A stretch of 64,000 nt of DNA, from the NCBI GenBank assembly GCA_018842655.1, contig JAGTWN010000004.1, positions 1,054,001 to 1,118,000 on the forward strand. The letters run 5' to 3'. Positions 52,745 to 63,112 of the stretch are shown here, piece by piece. The translations under genes were made by a program, and so were the position numbers. Position 1 is the stretch's first letter. Every line of letters begins with the position of its first letter. This DNA is from Candidatus Pantoea haifensis. GTDB taxonomy: Bacteria > Pseudomonadota > Gammaproteobacteria > Enterobacterales > Enterobacteriaceae. The notes under the pieces were generated by a model. It was not told the origin of the DNA, did not search any database, and was given only the letters and a program-made list of their open reading frames with translations.

Positions 52745-53930
52745 ATGAAAATCGGCATTACCAATAACCAATATCCGGAGCAGCGTAATATATTGGTTAA
52801 TTCGAAAAACAGCTATATCAATCTCAAAAAGTGGAATGTGTATTATTTTCTTAATCCTGTTCGCTCACGATTACTTAAAAAAATAAATCATTCATTTTTT
52901 TACCGTTTCCTTTTTCACTACGCAACAGTTCGATATTTTGCATTTGTTCAATGAAGTGGCGATGACGCGACACAAATGGCTGGCAACGTTTGAAACGGAA
53001 CTGCCTCGCGTGTTGCCCGTGGCGGGCGTGGCCAAGCGGGACAATCCTGAACTGAACAGGCTGATCCCGGCCGTTTTGAAAGATAATTGCTTTGGCTTAA
53101 TCGCTATCTCTGATGCCACATTAAATATTCAGATGAAGTTATTTGAACATACTCCTGATATTGCCAAACGTATGCGGGCCAAAACAGTGGTGTTACATCC
53201 ACCGCAAACGCTCTATTGCCAGCAAAAAATGCCGCGTCAACCGGGCAAACTGCGCCTGGTATTTGCGGGGAATGAATTTTACCGTAAGGGCGGGGCCGAA
53301 GTTGTGCTGGCGATAACGGAGCTGCTGGATGAAAAAATAATTGATGAGTCTCAGATTGACGTGCATCTGATAGGCGATCTGGGTAAGCGCCACAATATTG
53401 CGCACCGGCAATATCAGGACAACGAAGATTTTTACCGCGGCATTGAAAATCGCATCGCACGGTATCGCTGTTTTAAACATAAAACGCGCATGGACAATGA
53501 AGCCTTAATGGCGCTGTTTCGCCAGAGCGATCTTGGCTTGCTGCCCACCTGGCAGGAAACCTACGGTTTTTCCGTGCTCGAAATGCAATCGAACGGTTGC
53601 CCGGTGATCACCAGTAACGTGCGCGCTTTGCCTGAAATCAATCCACTCAGTGCGGGCTGGTGTATCGGCGGGGCGTTAAATGGTGATCGTGAATACAGCG
53701 TAACCAGCGTGGGTGACAAGGATCGTTTACGCAGCATTACGATCGATTCATTGAAAAAGCTCTTAACGCAGATCGTTGACGATCCTGATCAGTTGCACAG
53801 TAAAAGCGAGGCAGCAATAGATCGCATCAGGCAACAGCACTGTCCTGAACGCTATATCAGCAAACTGAATGACATTTATCGCCGTGGTGTAACTGAATTC
53901 AGGTTACATCCGCCGATGATCTCAATTTGA
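52745..53930 (+). CDS. Glycosyltransferase family 4-like protein (frame break)
   Basis: About 394 aa if both parts are one gene. The first 65 residues begin MKIGITNNQYPEQRN; the remainder has the GT-B C-terminal domain with LRLVFAGNEFYRKGG, LLPTWQETYGFSVLEMQSNGCPVITSNVRALPEIN (nucleotide-sugar site with the E-x7-E type motif). The frame changes between about 52895 and 52930. Unlike the other breaks it needs two added bases or one removed, and a T7 run (52895-52901) is the nearest suspect. GGAAG precedes the ATG. No other polysaccharide gene is adjacent, so its acceptor is unknown. Confidence 0.75.
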
Positions 53931-53997
53931 CAAGATTTCTCAGACGCAACGTGATGCATTGCCCATAATTAATGCACCGTACATCTGGAGATCGATT

Positions 53998-54243
53998 ATG
54001 AAACTCATCCTCAGCCTGCTGCTGTCCACTGTTCTGGCCAGCAGCGCCTTCGCGCAAACCCGGGTTTATTTCCCGCCACGCACACCTGTCGTGCAGCTCA
54101 CGCCTGTTGCCGCTAAATGCGACCTTGCCAGCTGTCAGGCAAACTGCTATGTCGAGCGTTCGCACTGCAATACACGTGATACCGGCGCATGCAGTTCACA
54201 AGCGCAGATATGCGTGCAATCATGTGCGTCTCAATGCAAATGA
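53998..54243 (+). CDS. Small secreted protein with eight cysteines
   Basis: 81 aa from the ATG at 53998 (CTGGAG upstream). Signal peptide ends LASSAFAQTRVY. The mature part has a proline-rich start (YFPPRTPVVQLTPV) and then eight cysteines spaced C-x4-C-x3-C-x6-C-x7-C-x6-C-x3-C-x3-C, probably four disulfides in the periplasm or outside the cell. I do not recognise a characterised family. It ends 31 bp before the beta-lactamase gene on the same strand, so the two may be cotranscribed. Confidence 0.72.
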   Translation: MKLILSLLLSTVLASSAFAQTRVYFPPRTPVVQLTPVAAKCDLASCQANCYVERSHCNTRDTGACSSQAQICVQSCASQCK

Positions 54244-54274
54244 TTTGATTCAGGGATGAAACGATTACTCGCTA

Positions 54275-55419
54275 ATGAAAACGCTTGTCAGTTATGCCTT
54301 ATTGTTCACGCTTTCTTCGGGTTGTGCTGCTGCTTCACAAAATCTGACCTCTCAGCAGGTGACCGCGCTGGTAAAACAAACCCTCGATCCTCTGCTTGAA
54401 GCGCAGGCAATCCCAGGGATGTCGGTCGCGGTGCTGTACAAAGGCCGAACCCAGTTCGTTAATTTTGGCGTTGCGGATGTTGAATCCCGTCGGGTCGTGA
54501 CTGAAAACACGCTTTTTGAGTTAGGTTCTGTCAGCAAAACCTTTACCGGCGTACTGGCTGGCGTACTGATCCGTAACGCGGATATGCGTCTGAACGAGCC
54601 GGTAAATAAGTACTGGCCTGAACTGACCGGTGCGCAGTGGCAGAAAATTAAAATGCTGCATCTTGCAACCTATACCGCAGGCGGATTGCCGCTACAGTTG
54701 CCGGATACGGTGACCGATCAACCCTCGCTGCTCAGTTACTATCAGCAATGGCAACCACAAGCTGCGCCTGGCACGGTGCGGCAATACTCCAATGCCAGCA
54801 TCGGCTTGTTTGGTCACTTAATGGTGAAGGGCAGTTTCGAAGACGCAATGAAAAAAATGTCTTTCAGCCGTTACGTTTAACCCGAACCTTTTTCACCGTA
54901 CCAGAATCGATGATGTTCGATTACGCCTGGGGTTATAAAAATGATCGGCCGGTTCGGGTAACAGCCGGGATGCTGGATGCAGAAGCCTATGGCATAAAAT
55001 CCACCGCACGTGACATGCTGACCTTTATGAAAGCTAACGCGAATCCTAATAGTTTATCTTCCGGCAATACCGTACTGAGAAATGCCATCATTACTGCGCA
55101 GTCGCGTTACTTTAGCGCGGGATCGCTGTATCAGGGATTAGGCTGGGAAATCTATAACTGGCCGGTTAAGGCGCAAACACTGATGGATGCCAGCGACAAC
55201 CAGGTTGCGTTAAGTGCGCAACCGGCGCAGGCGATCAATCCGGTTAGACCCAGCGATCGGGCGTCGTGGCTCCATAAAACGGGCGCAACCAATGGCTTCG
55301 GGGCTTATATCGCATTCATTCCGGAGCGCAATACCGGCATTGTCATGCTGGCTAATAAAAATTATCCCAATGCTGAGCGCGTTAAAGCCGCGTATCAAAT
55401 ACTTGATGCCTTAAAGTAA
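54275..55419 (+). CDS. ampC: Class C beta-lactamase AmpC (frame break)
   Basis: Periplasmic serine beta-lactamase, 381 aa after repair (E. coli AmpC 377). Signal peptide ends SGCAAASQ. Class C motifs are complete: SVSK at residues 85-88 (FELGSVSKTF), YSN at 171-173 (RQYSNASIGLFG) and KTG in WLHKTGATNGFGAY. LDAEAYGIKST and GIVMLANKNYPN are also typical. The A run 54851-54857 is one base short; repair gives MKKNVFQPLRLTRTFF. Compared with E. coli, the loop after GLFGHLMVK lacks about four residues (PSGL position). No ampR lies beside it, and the Shine-Dalgarno is weak, so expression may be low or constitutive. Confidence 0.92.
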
Positions 55420-55424
55420 AGGCG

Positions 55425-55457
55425 AAGCCCGCCGCGCACAGTTTCCCCGGCGGGCTT
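55425..55457. terminator. Terminator between ampC and the kinase gene
   Basis: Stem AAGCCCGCC / GGCGGGCTT (55425-55433, 55449-55457) with a 15-nt loop between convergent genes; short T tail. Confidence 0.7.
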
Positions 55458-55475
55458 AAACAGCACAGGGAGTGA

Positions 55476-56959
55476 TTAGCTCGCTTCCTGCCACATCTCG
55501 CTCATCACTCTCTCCAGTTTCTTGAATATTTTATAACGTGTGCTGTGAAACTGATGGCGATCCGGACGCGGTAAAAACAGATCGGGAGTCAGTTGCACTG
55601 CCTGTTGCGCTGCTTCTGACAGATTTTTCCATACGCCAACCCCCACGCCAGCGCATAACGCTGCGCCGAGTGCGCCTGTCTCTTTACATTCGGAAACGCG
55701 GATGGGGATCCCAAGCACATCAGCAAACATTTGCGGCCAGATACAACTGCGCGCTGCGCCGCCAGAAAGGGTGGCCTGGGTAAAAGGAATGCCTGCGGCG
55801 CGCAGGCGATCAATATGAGCGCGATGCGCAAAGGTTACGCCTTCAAACAAGGCAAACAGCATATCCGCCCGCGTATGCCAGCCGCCCAGGCCATAGAATC
55901 CCGCTTTTGCAGGTTCCGATTTTCGACCCGAATAAAGGTAGGGATGGTAAAGCGGCAATTGTGCATTCAGCGCCACATGCGCCACGCTGTCGCTGCTTCG
56001 TGCGGCACCTTCGCCAGCTCGGCCATCATCAAATTCACGCAAAAACCAGTCAAGGTTTGCGGCGGAAGTGGCGCTGGCCTCGATCGCCATGTAGCGATCG
56101 CCTTCGATGATTGAATTCATAAACACTGGCCGCAAATAATCCGGCTTATCAACCACCACCTGATTAATGCTCCAGGTTCCCGCCACAATCGATGCGTCGC
56201 CACTGTTCACCACGCCAGAGCCTACAGCACTGGCAACCACATCAAAAATCCCGGCGACCACCGGAATTCCGACGGGCAAACCGGTGAGGCGCGCAGCTTC
56301 AGCAGTTACTGTTCCCACGATTTCGCAGGATTCATGCAACGCAGGGAGGCGGGAAAGGGCATCCTCAATGCGGTAAAGAGCCAGTAATTCGCGACTGTAT
56401 TGACGCTGGCGGTAGTCGATTAAGCCAGCGCCGGCAGCATCTGAATAATCAGCACTGATACTGCCGCTAAGGAAATGGGCGATAACATCTTTGGCACAAA
56501 GCAGATGGGCTGTGCGATCCCACAGATCGGGCTGGTGCTGTTTGATCCATGCGATCAACACCGGGGTGGCCGCCGCCCAGGGTTTCTGAAGCGAAAGCTG
56601 ATAGATCTGTTTGTCAACGCCGCTGGCTTCCAGTTGATGAACAATATCGAGGGCGCGATGATCAATAGACTGAATGCCAGTGAGAGGTTGCTGGTGTCGA
56701 TCCAGGGCATACAAGCCATTGCCGTGGCCTGAGGCACCGACAGCGATCACCTCGCTTGCCCGATCCCCGCCTGTTGCAGACAACGGCTCACTGCCTGGCT
56801 GACACCGTGCCAGATATCTTCAACGGGACGCTCTGCATAGCCTTCCTGCGGCTGGTGGGTTTCGCCCGCGCATTCAGCAACGGACAAAACACGCCCACTC
56901 AAATCAAACAGCACGGCTTTTATCATGGTATTACCGGCATCGATACCGAGGATCTTCAT
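55476..56959 (-). CDS. FGGY-family carbohydrate kinase (frame break)
   Basis: ATP-dependent kinase of a sugar or polyol, about 494 aa after repair. Phosphate-binding GIDAGNTMIKAVLFD (residues 5-19), substrate-site loop GYAERPVEDIW, second-domain motifs VVAGIFDVVASAVG, AGTWSINQVV and TLSGGAARSCIWPQMFADVLG. The C run 56765-56768 is one base short; repair gives QQAGDRASEVIAVGASGHG. Overall it resembles LyxK (L-xylulose kinase), EryA and LsrK. It is the last gene of an eight-gene-strand unit with a ribose-type importer, SorC regulator, dehydrogenase and aldolase, so it most likely phosphorylates the imported substrate. A 53-bp gap separates it from the aldolase gene. Confidence 0.87.
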
Positions 56960-57012
56960 ATCCGACTCCGTTATTCATTCAGAGACGGCGCACCGCTTAA
57001 GCGCCAGTAGAC

Positions 57013-57851
57013 TTAACCTTGCTGACAGATGTCCAGTGCCTCCGCACCGCTTGCGCCGTTATGGATAATCGCCATCAAGGCTTTCACCACGCGCGCAGGG
57101 CTGTCGTGTTGATAAACGTTTCGGCCATAGACCATACCGGAAGCGCCTTGCGCCATCAGCGCCGCGCTTTTGTTCAGCACCGCACCTAATTCCCCTTTGC
57201 CGCCGCCGCGTACCAGCGTTGGACAGCGGGCCGCCTCTACCACGCGATGAAAATCGTCTACCCTGTCTGTAGGATCCGCTTTGATAATATCGGCACCCAA
57301 TTCACGCGCCAGGCGTACCAGTGGCACAATTTTCTCTACGTCACCTGTCGAGCCGTAAGCAGCGCCCTGGCCTGCGGGTGCCATCACTAACGGCTCAATC
57401 ATGAGCGGCATGGCATATTTGTCACACGCCTGACGCAGCCGGCCAATATTTTCCACGCACATTTTAAAAATGCCTGGCTCATCCGGGATCAGATAAAGAT
57501 TAACCACCACGGCGGCAGCATCCATTTGCAGCGCAGCGAGGATCGGTTCGTCAGGATTATGCAAAACGGCCCACATTTCCCGGTGTCGGGCGATGTTATA
57601 GGCATTGCCAACATCGGTTCGCATGACCAGCGCCGGTTTTTGCCCTCAACCCGCTGTAACAGATCGGCCTGGCCATAGTTCACCTGAATGGCATCGGGCT
57701 GAGCGAAAATCAGGTTCTTCATCACACTTTCAATATCCTCCAGCCCAACCAAAAAATCGGGCTCATTAGCAATGCCGTGATCGACAGCAACATCCAGACA
57801 TTTGCCATGATTAAACAGGCGATTGATGCGCACTTTATGGGTTAACAGCAT
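57013..57851 (-). CDS. DeoC/LsrF-type class I aldolase (frame break)
   Basis: TIM-barrel Schiff-base aldolase of the DeoC/LacD/FbaB family, about 279 aa after repair. Start ATG 57851 has CAGGAGG upstream. Motifs: CLDVAVDHGIANEP (substrate Asp and His), ADIIKADPTD with the probable catalytic lysine, LVRGGGKGE (phosphate loop) and QGASGMVYGRNVYQHDSPARVVKAL, which closely parallels LsrF (QGASGVDMGRNIF). The T run 57637-57641 is one base short; repair gives EGKKPALVMRTDVGNAYN. It overlaps the dehydrogenase gene by 17 bp. It should split the oxidised phospho-sugar, probably releasing DHAP; substrate unknown. Confidence 0.83.
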
Positions 57852-59597
57852 GTCGATTTTCCTCCTGAACAAGGGGGGATTAAGTGAAGAGAGGCCATGA
57901 AAACGCGCCAGCCGGTCGCAGGTTTCGTCTGCCTGCTGCCGGGTGAACGCTTCGGACCAGTGCAGCGTCCCGGCAAACAGCTGTGCGATTTCGTTAATCA
58001 GAGAAAACGAAAGCTCGCCGCAGATCGCCATTGAGGTACGCCGAATCAGCAGATCGTCGAGTTGCTGCACCTGCTCATGTTGAATCAGATAGCGGATTTC
58101 ATTCACGCTGTAGTCAGGATGATGGGTGAGTGCACGGTCATCCGTGGCGATCATGTCGGACAGCATCGGTTCGGCCCGTGTGCCATATCGCTGCACAAGC
58201 TGGCGAATGCGGGAAAGCGGCAGGCCGCTTGTGCTTGCCAGGCGTTCAAACCATGCCGCCCGATCCTGCGACAACGGTAATCCACGCCCACCGCCAATCG
58301 GCATCGCTGTGGTGGAAACCCTGCGCTTTTCACCCAGCAGGTGCAACACGCGATCGGCAGCTTCTTCGCCAAAGCGCCGAAAGGTGGTCCATTTTCCACC
58401 CACCAGGCATAGCGTAGGGAAATCGTGAGTCGCATCAGGCTGAAGCAGCACTAACGAGTGATTGCGTGAAATCTGTCCGTTAACTTTAGCCTCGCTGGCG
58501 GGCAGCGGGCGAACGCCACAGAAGGTATAAACGATCTGTTCATCACTGACGCTGACGTCTGGAAAGACAAAGGAGAGCGACTCCAGCATGTACGCTTTTT
58601 CATCTTCCTCACACACCACCGTATCAGGATCGTCAACGCGAATATCAGTGGAGCCCAGCAGAACCTTGCCAAACCACGGGAACATAATGCAGACCCGTCC
58701 CTCCTGGTTCTCGAAGTAAACCATTTCCCCCGCCAACGCAGCGAACAGATCCGGATGATCGATAATCAAATGCGAACCTTTGGTGCCGCCAATCAGCCTT
58801 CGTCCGGCTTCGCCCGGCGCGAGGGTGTGATTCAGTTGGTCGATCCAGGCGCCGCTGGCATTCACCACTACGTGTGGTTGTAGCGTAAACCGCTCTTCGC
58901 TGAGAGTGTCTTGCAGCGTTACGCGATCGCCATCGGCGGCGATCACCCGGCAGTAATTCAGCGCCAGCGCGTCAGGGTTCGCCTGTTCTGCATCATCAAC
59001 CAGTTCGAAACCTAACCGCTCTGGTGCAGCGATCCAGGCATCATAATAGGTGGCGCTGTATTTAACCCAGTCAGCAAATCCCGGCCAACGTTGACGGGTT
59101 GCGGCTTCACCACGCACTTCATGTCTGGGCATGGTGCCATTTTGTCGCGTATAAACATCGTAAAGGCTCAAGCCAGTCTTAATCAGCAGCGCGCCACGTC
59201 GGGTTGGCTTATCACTGAAACGGAAGAATCGTCGGGCGGCATTGACCATGCCGCCTCCCCAGTTATCAACCGGCACCGTGGTACGCAGAGGAAAAACGTA
59301 GTGCGGCGCATTTTTCAACAAGCGATCGCGTTCCGTCACCGACTCTTTTACTAAGCCGAACTCGCCCGTTTCCAGATAGCGTAAACCACCGTGGATCATG
59401 CGCGACAGCGCGCCGCTTGCCGCCTGACACCAGTCGCCTTTTTCCACCAGCACTGCTGCAATACCCTGAAGTGCCAGCTCACGAAAAGTACTGATGCCGT
59501 TGATGCCTCCGCCAATAATCAGCACCGGCACCTGACCGTGCTGACGCAAATAACTGAGCCGTTCTTCGCGGCTCCGTACCTTACGCTTTTCAGCCAT
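57835..59597 (-). CDS. FAD-dependent GlpD/EryB-like phosphopolyol dehydrogenase
   Basis: Membrane-associated flavoprotein of the glycerol-3-phosphate dehydrogenase family; about 587 aa with the C-terminal helical domain. FAD motif LIIGGGINGISTFREL, then ASGALSRMIHGGLRYLE (GlpD-type GGLRYLE), VVNASGAWIDQLN, GGTKGSHLIIDHP, FPWFGKVLLGSTD and LVGGKWTTFRRFGEEAADRVL. As read, the frame continues into the aldolase through the G run 57873-57878 (minus-strand C6). With one more base it stops at 57835-57837 after PPLVQEENRHAVNP. It overlaps the SorC gene by 8 bp. EryB of erythritol catabolism is the nearest analogy in context; the substrate is not proven. Confidence 0.85.
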
Positions 59598-60578
59598 AAT
59601 GACCTCCCTCAGTTGCTGCCAGTTCCAGCACGCCCGCAGCGGTTGATTCGTCCGTTACCATCGCTTTAAGCCAGTGGCCCTGTAGCGCACAGTGAACAGG
59701 ATCGATCTTGTTACGGCCTGCCACGACCGCCAGCGTAAAGGGAATACGCTGTAACTCAGGCAGCGTAAGGCCCACCAGTCGGCGGTTATCCTCAAAGGGG
59801 CGGGCTGACCTGTAGCATCTAACAGCCACGCCAGCAGTTCACTGCGCGCACCGCTGGTTTCAATGCGGGCAGAAGCGTGACGGGCGCTTTGATTAAGATC
59901 GTAATAACTGGAACTGTTGCTGTGAATCGAGCCTAATCCCACCACGGCCAGCGTGGCGGTGCGCGCCTTTGCTAACACCTGATCGACGGCGCTGATGCTC
60001 ATCAGCATGTCACGCTCCTCAGCGGAGTCGGTAAACAGCGGGGCGTGGATCTGCCAGGCATGACCGCCCAGGCGCGCCGCCATTTCAGACGCGACATGAT
60101 TAACGTCAGTGTAGTGTTTCCCCTGAACGCAGCCCAGGGCAGGCACGACCTGAACGTTATATTTGCGGCCTGGCTGTAACGCCTCAACCAGCGCACTGAC
60201 GCCTTTGCCACCGGTAATGGCAATCACATCACCATCTTTAAGACGTGACAGCAGAAACTCTGCGGCGGCAGCGCCGACCATTTGCAGGCTTTGCTCTTCG
60301 TTACCCGCAACGTTAGGCGCAACCACCACCTCTTGCAGGCCGCCCAGTTTAGCCAGATCGGCTTCAAGCTGGTGGGCTGAAAGCCAGGGCGATTTGATGG
60401 TGATTTCCACCATGCCGCTCTCTTTTCCCTGACGCAGCAAGCGGTTGATGGTCGCAACAGAGAGTCCTGTTTCCGCTGCAATGTCGGACTGCTTTTTTCC
60501 GTCAAGGTAATACATCACCAGAAGCTGGTAGATTTGACGTGTGTTCTGAAAGGCGTGATGTTCGCTGGTAAATTCCAT
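59590..60578 (-). CDS. SorC/DeoR-type sugar-binding regulator, EryD/LsrR-like (frame break)
   Basis: About 329 aa after repair. N-terminal helix-turn-helix YYLDGKKQSDIAAETGLSVATINRLLRQGKESGMVEI (residues 23-60); the C-terminal sugar-phosphate-binding domain has DGDVIAITGGKGVSALVE, LAVVGLGSIHSNSSSYYD and RIPFTLAVVAGRNKIDPVHCAL. The G run 59797-59800 is one base short; repair gives GQPAPFEDNRRLVGL. LsrR and EryD belong to the same family and respond to the phosphorylated substrate, so a repressor released by the product of the kinase is the likely mechanism. It sits inside the operon it probably controls. Confidence 0.87.
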
Positions 60579-60602
60579 CGGCTCTCCCTTTCTGTGGCGG
60601 GC

Positions 60603-61597
60603 TTAGCCAGCCCGGTATTTATTTAAAAGATGATCGATCGAAACCGCAGCCAGCAAAATTAATCCTTTGATCAGTTCCTGCCAGTAGACAGAGACATTGA
60701 TCAGAATTAACGAGCTGGTCACGATAGAGAGCAGGGCAACACCGAGCACCGCGCCCAGTATAGATCCTGTGCCGCCTTTCAGACTGGCCCCGCCAATAAC
60801 GGCGGCGGCGATAACATTCAGCTCCATACCGACGCCAAACGTTGGCGTCGCGGAACCCAGCCGCGCCATATAGATAATGCCTGCGACACCCGCCAGCGTA
60901 GACGTCAGCACGGTTACCCAAAGTTTGATGCGGTTGATATTGATACCGGAATAGGCGGCTGCCCGCTCATTGCTGCCGGTATAAAACACTTTGCGAAACA
61001 GCGTGGCTTTGCGCAGCAGAAAATCGAACAGCGCCACCAGTAAAAAGAACAGAATGATCACAAAGGGAATGCCATATACCGCGCCCTGACCGAGAAACTT
61101 AAAATTCACGGGCAGGGTAAACAGCGACAGCGGCGTACCCTGGGTAATAATCATGCACAGGCCGCGCACAATCACCATCGCGGCAAGTGAGGCAATAAAG
61201 TGGCTCAGGCCGATTTTGGTTACTGTGAGGCCCATCAGCAAACCGATCAACGCCGCCGCCAGAATACCCCCAGGCTCGCCAGCCAGGGATCGAGACCCTG
61301 TAAAAACAGCTGGCCGGCGACAACCATCGACAGACAAACTACGGCCCCCACGGAAAGATCGATGCCGCCTACGATCAGCAGGATCGTCATGCCCACCACG
61401 ACGATCCCCTCGATCGAGAAAGAGAGCAGCATCGCCTTCATGTTGGCCCAGGTGAGGAAATAGGGTGAAGTAAAACTCATGACGATAAAGATCAGCGCGA
61501 TGATGATAATCAACCCCGTCTCGCGCTGTTTATGAATGCTGCCCAGCAGCGAAACGGGTGATTTACGTGCCAGGGGAAGAGGGGTATTCAGTGCCAT
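60603..61597 (-). CDS. Ribose-type ABC sugar permease (frame break)
   Basis: Inner-membrane permease of the RbsC/AraH/XylH family, about 331 aa after repair and 8-10 helices. Diagnostic IVVVGMTILLIVGGIDLSVGA and GGASLKGGTGSILGAVLGVALLSIV. The C run 61267-61271 is one base short; repair gives WLASLGGILAAALIGLLMG. Its ATG overlaps the ATPase stop by 10 bp. A single permease gene implies a homodimeric channel, as in Rbs, unlike Lsr, which has two. Confidence 0.9.
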
Positions 61598-63102
61598 ACA
61601 GCCTCCGCTTCAGAAGGTATACCGGCGGCCAGTCGCATTAAATTTTCTTCCGTCATGGCGTCACCGGTTACTTCACCGCTGATGCGCCCTTCATGAATCA
61701 CAATAATGCGATCGCACAGTCCGATCAGTTCAGGAAGTTCTGAGGAGATCACCACCAGGCCGACACCGCTGGCCGCCAGGCTGGCGAGAATGTGATAAAT
61801 CTCCGCTTTGGCGCTGACATCAACGCCGCGCGTAGGCTCATCGAGAAAAACAATTTCAGGCTGAATTGACAACACTCGTGCTAAGGCGACTTTTTGCTGA
61901 TTGCCTCCCGACAGCGACGACACCGGATCGCTCAGCTTGCCGCGCTTGAGTTTGACTTGCTGTGTCAGGGTTTCAGCCTGCTGTCGTTCACGGCGCGGGC
62001 TGAGTGTCAGACCATAATGGCTGATGGCCTTCACGTTTAACGCAGAGATATTCCATTCGATCGGCATATCCAAAAACAGTCCGGCGTCTTTGCGATCCTC
62101 TGAGAGGTAAACCATGCGCTGTGCAATGCTCTCGGCATAGTTTTTGAGGACAACCAGCTGGCCTTTCAGTGCGATTTCTCCCTGAGAAATTGCTGCCAGG
62201 CCGCAAATACCCTGGGCAATTTCACTGCGACCTGCGCCCATTAAGCCACCAATGCCGAGGATCTCACCGGGACGTAGCTGAAAGCTGATATCGTGAAAGC
62301 GTTTTCCGTCACCCAGCGCCCTGACCGCCAGCAGGGGCAACTGCTGGCTGACCGGGCGCTTATCAGGATAGAGTTGCGACAGTTCACGGCCCACCAGCCG
62401 GGTGATGACTTCATCCTGCGTCATGCTACTCAGCGGTGCACTGTGTACGCTGCGGCCATCACGCATGATGGTGATATGCTGGCAAAGTGCAAAGATCTCA
62501 GCCATGCGGTGGCTGATATAGACCACGCAGATGCCCTGATCCTGTAACTGCCGCACAATCTTAAACAGCGTTTGCGCTTCCGGCTCCGTGAGTGCCGCCG
62601 TTGGTTCATCCAGAATCAACAGGCGACAATCCAGGGTTAAGGCTTTAGCGATTTCAACCAGCTGTTGCTGAGAAAGCGAAAGTTCGCGCACCTTTTGCGT
62701 CACCGGGATCGGGGCCAGCCGGTTCATAACCTGCTGCGCTTTTTCTTTCAACGCCTGATGCGGCAATAAAATGCCTGGATGGCTGGCGGCGTGTGCCATC
62801 CAGATATTTTCATACACGCTAATATCCGGGCACAGGGCGATCTCCTGGTGCACCAGGCCGATGCCCAGCTGTTGCGCTTCACGCGGTGAGCGAATCGAAA
62901 CCACTTGCCCGTTTAGCACAATTTCGCCGCTATCGGGACGCAAAATACCATCGATGATATTCATCAGTGTCGATTTTCCCGCCCCGTTTTCACCCGCCAG
63001 CGCGTGGATTTCACCGGCTCGCAAGCACAGATCCACCTCCTGTAATGCTTTCACTGCGCCGAAGCGTTTACTGATACCGCGTAATTCAAGTAATGGTGTC
63101 AT
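61588..63102 (-). CDS. Ribose-type ABC sugar transporter ATPase (two-domain)
   Basis: RbsA/MglA/LsrA-type ATPase with two nucleotide-binding domains, 504 aa and intact. First domain: Walker A AGENGAGKSTLMNII, signature LSLSQQQLVEIAKAL, Walker B LLILDEPTAAL. Second domain: the degenerate P-loop GIGGLMGAGRSEI, signature SLSGGNQQKVALARVL, and IVFLDEPTRGVD. The ATG at 63102 has AAGGGG upstream; an earlier in-frame GTG inside the binding-protein gene is not needed. It lies 10 bp after the binding-protein stop. Confidence 0.94.
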   Translation of the reverse strand: MTPLLELRGISKRFGAVKALQEVDLCLRAGEIHALAGENGAGKSTLMNIIDGILRPDSGEIVLNGQVVSIRSPREAQQLGIGLVHQEIALCPDISVYENIWMAHAASHPGILLPHQALKEKAQQVMNRLAPIPVTQKVRELSLSQQQLVEIAKALTLDCRLLILDEPTAALTEPEAQTLFKIVRQLQDQGICVVYISHRMAEIFALCQHITIMRDGRSVHSAPLSSMTQDEVITRLVGRELSQLYPDKRPVSQQLPLLAVRALGDGKRFHDISFQLRPGEILGIGGLMGAGRSEIAQGICGLAAISQGEIALKGQLVVLKNYAESIAQRMVYLSEDRKDAGLFLDMPIEWNISALNVKAISHYGLTLSPRRERQQAETLTQQVKLKRGKLSDPVSSLSGGNQQKVALARVLSIQPEIVFLDEPTRGVDVSAKAEIYHILASLAASGVGLVVISSELPELIGLCDRIIVIHEGRISGEVTGDAMTEENLMRLAAGIPSEAEAVWH

Positions 63103-63112
63103 GGCCAGCCCC

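Noticed and set aside
57489-59597. A 702-codon GlpD-aldolase protein
   Set aside because: Frame passes over an AGGAGG and ATG start and a G6 run of the type that is short throughout the window; it then leaves the aldolase frame at another short run (57637).
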